From positions 1-11,245 of the forward strand of contig JAGQRL010000037.1 of assembly GCA_020425485.1 (NCBI GenBank): a stretch of 11,245 bases of DNA. Reading direction: 5' to 3'. This stretch comes from Rhodospirillaceae bacterium (lineage in GTDB: Bacteria; Pseudomonadota; Alphaproteobacteria; DSM-16000; Inquilinaceae). The notes under the pieces are model-generated. The model did not search any database, was not told the origin of the DNA, and worked only from the letters and a program-made list of their open reading frames with translations. The position numbers and the translations under genes are program-made. Of this stretch, positions 5,796-11,245 are shown piece after piece. Position 1 is the stretch's first letter, and every line of letters starts with the position of its first letter.

Positions 5796-5805
5796 TGCGC
5801 GGCCC

Positions 5806-7398
5806 CTAGACGGCGGAAACGCCGTTGCGCAGCAGGCAATAGGTCAGGCTGTCGCCCAGGGCATCGAAGGAGGCGTCGATTATGTTGGTGGACACGCCGA
5901 CGGTGGACCACCGCTCGTCATGGCCGTTGGCACTTTCGATCAGCACCCGCGGCATGGCGGCGGAGGCATCGCTTTCCTTCAGGATGCGCACGCGGAAATC
6001 CACCAGCCGCATGTGCTGAAGGGCCGGGTAGGTGGGTTCCACCGCCTTGCGCAGCGCCCGGTCTATCGCGTTCACCGGGCCGTTGCCTTCCGCCACGGTG
6101 TGGTGGACGGCGTTGCCCACGCGCACCTTCACCGTCGCCTCGCTCTCCGTCACCAGCTCGCCGCGCGCGTTGAAGCGCCGCTCGTCGGTCACGGAAAAGC
6201 GCAGCAGTTCGAAATAGGTGGGCACCTGGCCCAGCATGCGGCGCGCCAGCAGCTCGAAGCTGGCCTCCGCCCCGTCATAGGCATAGCCCTCGAACTCGCG
6301 GCGCTTCACCAGGTCGGCAAGCTGTTCGGCCCGCGGATCCTTGGGATCGATGGTCAGGCCGATCTCTTCCAGCCGGTGCAGGATGTTCGAGCGGCCGGCC
6401 TGGTCGGACACCACGACGGTGCGCCGGTTGCCCACGGTCTGCGGCTCGATGTGCTCGTAGCAGCGCGGATCCTTGGCGATGGCCGAGGCGTGCAGCCCGC
6501 CCTTGTGGGCGAAGGCATGGGCGCCGACATAGGGCCGCCGCGGATCGGGCGCGCGGTTCAGCCGTTCGTCGAACCAGTGGCTCAGCTTGGTGATCGTGGA
6601 GATCTTTTCAGCGGGAATGCCGGTCTTGAACCCCATCTTCAGCGACAGTGCGGGGATCAGCGCGATCAGGTCGGCATTGCCGCAGCGCTCGCCCAGCCCG
6701 TTCAGCGTGCCCTGCACATGGCGCGCGCCGGCGCGCACCGCCGCCAGGGTGTTGGCGATGGCGTTGCCGGTGTCGTTGTGGGTGTGGATGCCCAGGTGGT
6801 CGCCGGGGATGTGCACCGTCACTTCCCGGGTGATCGCCTCGATCTCGTCGGGCAGCGAGCCGCCGTTGGTGTCGCACAGCACCACCCAGCGCGCGCCGGC
6901 CTGATAGGCCGCCACCGCGCAGGCCAAGGCGAACTCCGGGTCGGCCTTGTAGCCGTCAAAGAAGTGCTCGCAGTCGAACAGTGCTTCGCGGCCCTGGGCC
7001 ACCGCCTCGGCAATGCTGTCGGAGATCAGCTCCAGGTTCTCTTCGTTGGAGATGCCCAGCGCCACCCGCACGTGGAAGTCCCACGTCTTGCCCACCAGGC
7101 AGACGGCCGGCGCCTTGGCCTGCCACATGGCCGCCAGCCCCGGATCGTTGGCGACGCTGCGGCCCGGCCGCCTGGTCATGCCGAAGGCGGTGAAGGTGGC
7201 GTTGGCCAGCTTCGGCGGGTTGGCGAACAGCCGGTCGTCGGTGGGATTGGCGCCGGGCCAGCCGCCCTCGATGTAGTCTATGCCGATACGGTCGAGTTCC
7301 GCCGCGATGGCCAGCTTGTCCGCCACCGAAAAGTCGATGCCCTGGGTCTGCGCTCCGTCGCGCAGCGTGGTGTCGAACAGGTAGACGCGCTCGCTCAT
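5806..7398 (-). CDS. cimA: (R)-citramalate synthase
   Basis: The enzyme condenses pyruvate with acetyl-CoA to (R)-citramalate, which gives 2-oxobutyrate for isoleucine without threonine deaminase. The protein has 530 residues, typical for the TIGR00977 citramalate synthase group and longer than the core TIM-barrel lyase alone. The DRE-TIM signature LFDTTLRDGAQ is at 7-17 (Asp9 metal ligand, Arg13, Asp14), and the metal-binding HTHND at 205-209 lies in GIHTHNDTGNAIANTLAAVRAGA. It is followed by GTLNGLGERCGNADL (230-244). The C-terminal part, from about residue 400, has the LeuA-type allosteric domain, probably for feedback control by isoleucine. The ATG at 7398 fits the family N-terminus. The open frame continues to 7995 but has no recognisable sequence there. 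2-Isopropylmalate or homocitrate synthase are less likely given the QTQGIDFSVADK and GWPGANPTD segments. It stands alone between two intergenic gaps. Confidence 0.92.
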   Translation of the reverse strand: MSERVYLFDTTLRDGAQTQGIDFSVADKLAIAAELDRIGIDYIEGGWPGANPTDDRLFANPPKLANATFTAFGMTRRPGRSVANDPGLAAMWQAKAPAVCLVGKTWDFHVRVALGISNEENLELISDSIAEAVAQGREALFDCEHFFDGYKADPEFALACAVAAYQAGARWVVLCDTNGGSLPDEIEAITREVTVHIPGDHLGIHTHNDTGNAIANTLAAVRAGARHVQGTLNGLGERCGNADLIALIPALSLKMGFKTGIPAEKISTITKLSHWFDERLNRAPDPRRPYVGAHAFAHKGGLHASAIAKDPRCYEHIEPQTVGNRRTVVVSDQAGRSNILHRLEEIGLTIDPKDPRAEQLADLVKRREFEGYAYDGAEASFELLARRMLGQVPTYFELLRFSVTDERRFNARGELVTESEATVKVRVGNAVHHTVAEGNGPVNAIDRALRKAVEPTYPALQHMRLVDFRVRILKESDASAAMPRVLIESANGHDERWSTVGVSTNIIDASFDALGDSLTYCLLRNGVSAV

Positions 7399-7428
7399 AA
7401 ACCCGATCCGCGATGTGTGGATCTTGCC

Positions 7429-7457
7429 GTTTGCGCTGTCGGCGGGCGGTCTGTCAA
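7429..7457 (-). promoter_or_regulatory. Possible cimA promoter (strong -35, weak -10)
   Basis: An exact TTGACA lies at 7457-7452 on the - strand, 53 nt before the cimA ATG. With a 17-nt spacer the -10 would be GCAAAC, a poor match. This is mainly a -35 observation. The divergent gap 7399-7610 must also hold the promoter of the zinc-ribbon/tadA pair, for which I see only TATGCT at 7483-7488 without a good -35. Confidence 0.3.
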
Positions 7458-7610
7458 GGAAAGTGCAGATTTGGAATGCGGCTATGCTCGCGGCGCAGTC
7501 TGGCGAGCCCGGCCGGACAACCGGGAGACGAGGGACCCATGCTAGGTTGCGGCTGCAGATTGCCGGCCGGTCCAGCGGGATCGGCTGCCCTCCTTGGGGT
7601 CCGCACCACC

Positions 7611-8120
7611 ATGCCGGCGCAGCAGTTTCCCCCGATCGATCCTGCCGTTCGCCCGCGGCGCAACCTCTGGCTGCGCGGGCTGCTCGCGTTTTTCGGTGCC
7701 GCGCTCCTGGCCGGCGGCATGGTGCTGCTGACCCGGCCGGAACAGCAGCCGGTGGCCTGGCTGGTGGGCGAGGCGGTGGCGGTGTTCGTCGGCATCGGGA
7801 TGCTCGCCCGCAGTGCCGTCCTCGCCGCCGCGAGCAAGCCGACGGTGCAATGCGCCGAATGCGGGGCGGTGGGCCGGTCCGCCGATGTGGCGCGCCACCA
7901 GGGCCGCTGTGCCCAATGCGGCAGCCGGCGGTTTTTCGCGCGCGGCCGCTTTCGCCGGGGTGCCGTGCGCGCCGTTGTCGATGCACCCGATGCAAAGCGG
8001 GTGCGCCGGGCCTTCCGCGGCGGCAAACTGGTGACAGGACGCGACATCGTGGCAGGCGATTTCAGGGTGGTGGGCGAGGTGGCAGAGCGGTCCGCCGGCA
8101 CGGCGCATGGCAGAAACTGA
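7611..8120 (+). CDS. Membrane protein with two transmembrane helices and a zinc ribbon
   Basis: I do not recognise the family. From the ATG at 7611 the protein has 169 residues. Two hydrophobic helices at about 20-41 (LWLRGLLAFFGAALLAGGMVLL) and 49-74 form a short hairpin. They are followed by a CxxC-x15-CxxC pair (Cys81, Cys84, Cys100, Cys103) typical of a zinc ribbon, then a very basic stretch (110-145, many Arg/Lys). Both ends are likely cytoplasmic, so the ribbon could bind nucleic acid or a protein at the membrane. An in-frame ATG at 7539 has a better ribosome site (GAGGG, 4-nt spacing). It would add 24 residues, but that stretch has rare CTA and AGA codons and no hydrophobic or family logic. 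The start is therefore uncertain. The gene overlaps tadA by 14 nt, so the two are very probably cotranscribed and coupled. Confidence 0.7.
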   Translation: MPAQQFPPIDPAVRPRRNLWLRGLLAFFGAALLAGGMVLLTRPEQQPVAWLVGEAVAVFVGIGMLARSAVLAAASKPTVQCAECGAVGRSADVARHQGRCAQCGSRRFFARGRFRRGAVRAVVDAPDAKRVRRAFRGGKLVTGRDIVAGDFRVVGEVAERSAGTAHGRN

Positions 8121-8580
8121 CGGCATCGTGGATATCGACCGCAGCTTCATGGCGATGGCGCTGGAGGAGGCTGAGGCGGCGGCGGCGCGCGGCGAGGTGC
8201 CGGTGGGGGCGGTGCTGGTGGACGGCGGCGGCGAAGTGCTGGCGCGGGCCGGCAACCGGGTGGAGGCCGATGCCGATCCCACCGCCCATGCCGAGGTGCT
8301 GGTGATCCGCGCCGCAGGGGCCGCGCGCGGCCGCCCGCGCCTGCCCGACACCACGCTCTACGTCACCCTGGAACCCTGCGTGCTGTGCGTCGGTGCCATC
8401 GCCTTTGCCCGCGTCGGCCGGCTGGTGTTCGGGGCGGAAGACCCCAAGGGCGGGGCGGTGCTGCACGGCCCGCAGTTCTTTGCCCAGCCCACCTGCCACC
8501 ATCGCCCGGCGGTGGTGGGCGGTATCGAGGCGGAACGCTCCGCGGAGCTGCTGCGCGCCTTCTTCCGGGCGCGGCGGTAG
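8107..8580 (+). CDS. tadA: tRNA(adenosine(34)) deaminase
   Basis: TadA converts A34 to inosine in the anticodon of tRNA-Arg(ACG), allowing it to read CGU, CGC and CGA. The 157-residue protein has the complete cytidine/deoxycytidylate-deaminase zinc site: His61 and the proton-shuttling Glu63 in TAHAEVLVIRAA, plus Cys91 and Cys94 in LEPCVLCVGAI. The N-terminal FMAMALEEAEAAAARGEVPVGAVLV and the FGAEDPKGGA segment (108-117) are characteristic of TadA rather than of guanine deaminase or riboflavin deaminases. Length and layout match the family. The ATG at 8107 lies inside the end of the zinc-ribbon gene and has no strong Shine-Dalgarno of its own, so translation probably depends on that gene. The stop lies 4 nt from the stop of the converging small membrane-protein gene. 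Confidence 0.94.
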   Translation: MAETDGIVDIDRSFMAMALEEAEAAAARGEVPVGAVLVDGGGEVLARAGNRVEADADPTAHAEVLVIRAAGAARGRPRLPDTTLYVTLEPCVLCVGAIAFARVGRLVFGAEDPKGGAVLHGPQFFAQPTCHHRPAVVGGIEAERSAELLRAFFRARR

Positions 8581-8584
8581 GCCA

Positions 8585-8905
8585 TCAGTCCGCCGCCTCG
8601 GCTCCCTCTGCCCCTGCGGCTTCTTCGGCCCCCGCGGCCGCTGCGGCTTCGGCTTCCCGCTGGCGGCGCAGCTCCTCCATCATCGGCTGGAACTGGCTCT
8701 CCAACTGCCGGTGCATGTCCTGCATCTCCCGCACCTGCGCGCGCACATCGGGCGGCAGATAGTCGTCCCCGACGACGTAGGGCACGGGCGGACGTTCGAT
8801 CAGGCTGCGCCTGCTCACATCGATGCCGAGCCATTGGGCGGCGAAATAGATGATCGCGCCGCCGGCAAGGCACACCAGGATGGCCATGACGGTGTTGCGA
8901 TCCAT
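8585..8905 (-). CDS. Small single-pass membrane protein with coiled coil, unknown function
   Basis: The 106-residue product is not assignable to a family by eye. One transmembrane helix spans about residues 5-25 (TVMAILVCLAGGAIIYFAAQW) with a short N-terminal tail. It is followed by a proline-containing linker (RPPVPYVVGDDYLPP) and a likely coiled coil at 53-85 (VRAQVREMQDMHRQLESQFQPMMEELRRQ). The tail is low-complexity Ala/Glu/Gly (86-106). The ATG at 8905 is preceded by GGGGAGACCG, a good ribosome site. The frame stays open upstream through purD, but that part is antisense-like shadow. It follows purD on the same strand after 95 nt and may share its transcript. Its anchor-plus-coil design suggests an adaptor or scaffold role, which is inference only. 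Confidence 0.75.
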   Translation of the reverse strand: MDRNTVMAILVCLAGGAIIYFAAQWLGIDVSRRSLIERPPVPYVVGDDYLPPDVRAQVREMQDMHRQLESQFQPMMEELRRQREAEAAAAAGAEEAAGAEGAEAAD

Positions 8906-9000
8906 CGGTCTCCCCGTTGCTCCCCGCCCGCTGTCGGAACCGAGGATGGCGAAGATGATGTCGCGGCGGTGGCGCCGTTGAGCCCGGATCCCGGTACCGC

Positions 9001-10263
9001 TCAGGCGATGTCCGCGCCGATGTCGCGCCGGCACCAGCCGCCCGGCCAGTCCACCGCATCCACTGCCCGGTAGGCCGCGGCCCGGGCTTCCCCGGTGGTG
9101 GCGCCGCTGGCGGTGATGCCGAGCACCCGGCCACCGGCCGCCAGCACGCGGCCCTGGCTGTCCTGCTTGGTGCCGGCATGGAACACCTTGGCGGACGCCG
9201 CGGCGGCATCCAGCCCCTTGATCTGCGTGCCGGCTTCCGGCGCGTCGGGATAGCCGTTGGCGGCCATCACCACCACGACGGCCGGCGCGTCGTGCCAATC
9301 CACCCACACATCGTTCAGCCGGCCTTCGGTGGCGGCCACCAGGGCGGGCACGATGTCCGACCGCATGCGGGCCATCAGCACCTGGCATTCCGGGTCGCCG
9401 AACCGCACGTTGTATTCCAGCAGCTTGGGGCCGTCGGCGGTGAGCATCAGCCCGGCATAGAGCACGCCGACAAAGGGCGTGCCGGTTGCTTCCAGGGCCG
9501 CCACCGTCGGTTCGATGATCTCCTGCAGCACGCGTGCTTCCATGGCCGCGGTCAGCCGCGGCGTCGGCGAAACGGCACCCATGCCGCCGGTGTTGGGGCC
9601 GAGATCGCCGTCGCGGGCGCGCTTGTAGTCCTGGGCGCTGGCCAGCGGCAGGGCGGTGTGGCCGTCCACCAGGGCAAAGAAGCTCGCTTCCGGCCCTTCC
9701 AGGCATTCCTCGATCACCACTTCGGCCCCGGCGGCACCGAAGCGGCCTTCCTCCAGCATGGCGGTCACCGCGTCTTCGGCTTCCTCCACCGTGGCGGCCA
9801 CCACCACGCCCTTGCCGGCGGCCAGCCCATCGGCCTTGACGACGATGGGGGCACCCTGTGCGCGCACATAGGCACGGGCCGCCTCGGCATCGGTGAAGCG
9901 GGCAAACCTGGCGGTGGGGATGGCGTGGCGGGCGCACAGCTCCTTCAGGAAGGATTTGGAGCCTTCCAGCCGGGCTGCTGCGGCACTGGGGCCGAAGGCA
10001 CGGATGCCAGCCGCCCTCAGCCGGTCCACCAGTCCCGCCACCAGGGGCGCTTCGGGGCCCACCACCACCAGGTCGATGGCCTCGGCCTCGGCGAAGCCCA
10101 CCAGTCCGTCGATATCGGTGGCGGAGATGGGCACGCAGGTGGCGTCCTCGGCGATGCCGGCATTGCCCGGCGCGCAGTACAGCGCATCGCACAGCGGCGA
10201 GGATTGGATCTTCCAGGCCAGCGCATGTTCGCGCCCGCCGCTGCCGACCACCAGGATGCGCAT
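9001..10263 (-). CDS. purD: Phosphoribosylamine--glycine ligase (GAR synthetase)
   Basis: PurD joins 5-phosphoribosylamine and glycine using ATP, the second step of de novo purine synthesis. The 420-residue protein is close to the 429 of E. coli and is an ATP-grasp enzyme. It has an N-terminal domain opening MRILVVGSGGREHALAW, the segment GPEAPLVAGLVDRLR (69-83), and a substrate loop EGSKSFLKEL (100-109). The ATP-binding PIVVKADGLAAGKGVVV (139-155) and EGPEASFF (189-196) follow. The signature DLGPNTGGMGAVSP is at 220-233, and the metal-binding LLEYNVRFGDPE is at 281-292. The ATG at 10263 has an excellent GGAGG 5 nt upstream. It is divergent from xseA with 78 nt between start codons, so promoters of both must share that gap. 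It stands apart from other pur genes here, as is usual in alphaproteobacteria. Confidence 0.97.
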   Translation of the reverse strand: MRILVVGSGGREHALAWKIQSSPLCDALYCAPGNAGIAEDATCVPISATDIDGLVGFAEAEAIDLVVVGPEAPLVAGLVDRLRAAGIRAFGPSAAAARLEGSKSFLKELCARHAIPTARFARFTDAEAARAYVRAQGAPIVVKADGLAAGKGVVVAATVEEAEDAVTAMLEEGRFGAAGAEVVIEECLEGPEASFFALVDGHTALPLASAQDYKRARDGDLGPNTGGMGAVSPTPRLTAAMEARVLQEIIEPTVAALEATGTPFVGVLYAGLMLTADGPKLLEYNVRFGDPECQVLMARMRSDIVPALVAATEGRLNDVWVDWHDAPAVVVVMAANGYPDAPEAGTQIKGLDAAAASAKVFHAGTKQDSQGRVLAAGGRVLGITASGATTGEARAAAYRAVDAVDWPGGWCRRDIGADIA

Positions 10264-10298
10264 CGTGTCCTCCGTTCCTCGCCGCCGTCTCGGCCCTT

Positions 10299-10318
10299 GC
10301 GCCGGGCCGGGCCGGCGC
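10299..10318. promoter_or_regulatory. 20-bp near-perfect palindrome in the purD-xseA divergent region
   Basis: GCGCCGG-N6-CCGGCGC has perfect 7-bp arms, and its inner bases GCCGGG also pair except at the outer two. It sits between the divergent starts of purD (10263) and xseA (10342), 36 nt from the former and 23 nt from the latter. It could be an operator touching both promoters, or merely reflect high GC. Confidence 0.3.
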
Positions 10319-10341
10319 GTTTGTATCCCGCCGGGGGGCAC

Positions 10342-11245
<904 letters not shown>

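Noticed and set aside
7414..7538. Earlier start codons and Cys-rich residues for the zinc-ribbon protein
   Set aside because: The upstream part covers the divergent promoter gap and part of the cimA leader. Its cysteines are irregular and its codon use is unlike the gene body.
5638..7545. A 635-codon open frame on the + strand opposite cimA
   Set aside because: It is the antisense shadow of cimA in GC-rich DNA. The translation is rich in His, Gly, Arg and Gln without domains, while the - strand frame encodes a complete recognised enzyme.

Overview
The window is GC-rich chromosomal DNA with strong G/C preference at third codon positions. It carries ordinary housekeeping genes, with no mobile element, CRISPR array, tRNA or rRNA that I could see. 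The gene content suggests an alphaproteobacterium, most likely from the Rhodospirillales/Azospirillum side: a fabA-fabB-fabI cluster, a TIGR00977-type citramalate synthase, a LuxR-type acyl-homoserine-lactone receptor, and purD divergent from xseA. This placement is inferred from gene content and composition, not from a search.

Layout. At 1-213 is the 3' end of a tetratricopeptide-repeat gene on the + strand. It converges on a family 9 glycosyltransferase-like gene (336-1454, -) across a long GC-rich hairpin. Next comes the fatty-acid cluster read on the - strand: fabA (4163 to 3633), fabB (3618 to 2401) and fabI (2408 to 1554). fabB and fabI overlap by 8 nt, and a plausible sigma70-like promoter lies just upstream of fabA. 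FabA makes and isomerises the trans-2/cis-3-decenoyl intermediate, FabB elongates the cis product, and FabI reduces enoyl-ACP, so the cluster is a compact module for unsaturated and saturated acyl chain synthesis.

Upstream of fabA on the same strand are an unrecognised 72-residue helical protein (4433-4651) and a LuxR-family regulator (4743-5507). The regulator keeps the residues expected for an acyl-homoserine-lactone receptor, but no luxI synthase is visible here. Three short inverted repeats lie around this pair. Further upstream, and still on the - strand, is cimA (5806-7398), which makes (R)-citramalate for threonine-independent isoleucine synthesis.

Divergent from cimA on the + strand are a two-helix membrane protein with a zinc ribbon (7611-8120) and tadA (8107-8580), overlapping by 14 nt. 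tadA converges with a 4-nt gap on a small single-pass membrane protein with a coiled coil (8585-8905, -). That gene lies downstream of purD (9001-10263, -), the purine-pathway GAR synthetase. purD is divergent from xseA (10342 to the window end, +), the large subunit of exonuclease VII, which the right edge truncates.

I found no convincing undescribed multi-gene system. The points most worth a second look are the motif-divergent GT9 protein, the LuxR receptor with its small unknown downstream partner and nearby dyads, and the zinc-ribbon membrane protein overlapping tadA.
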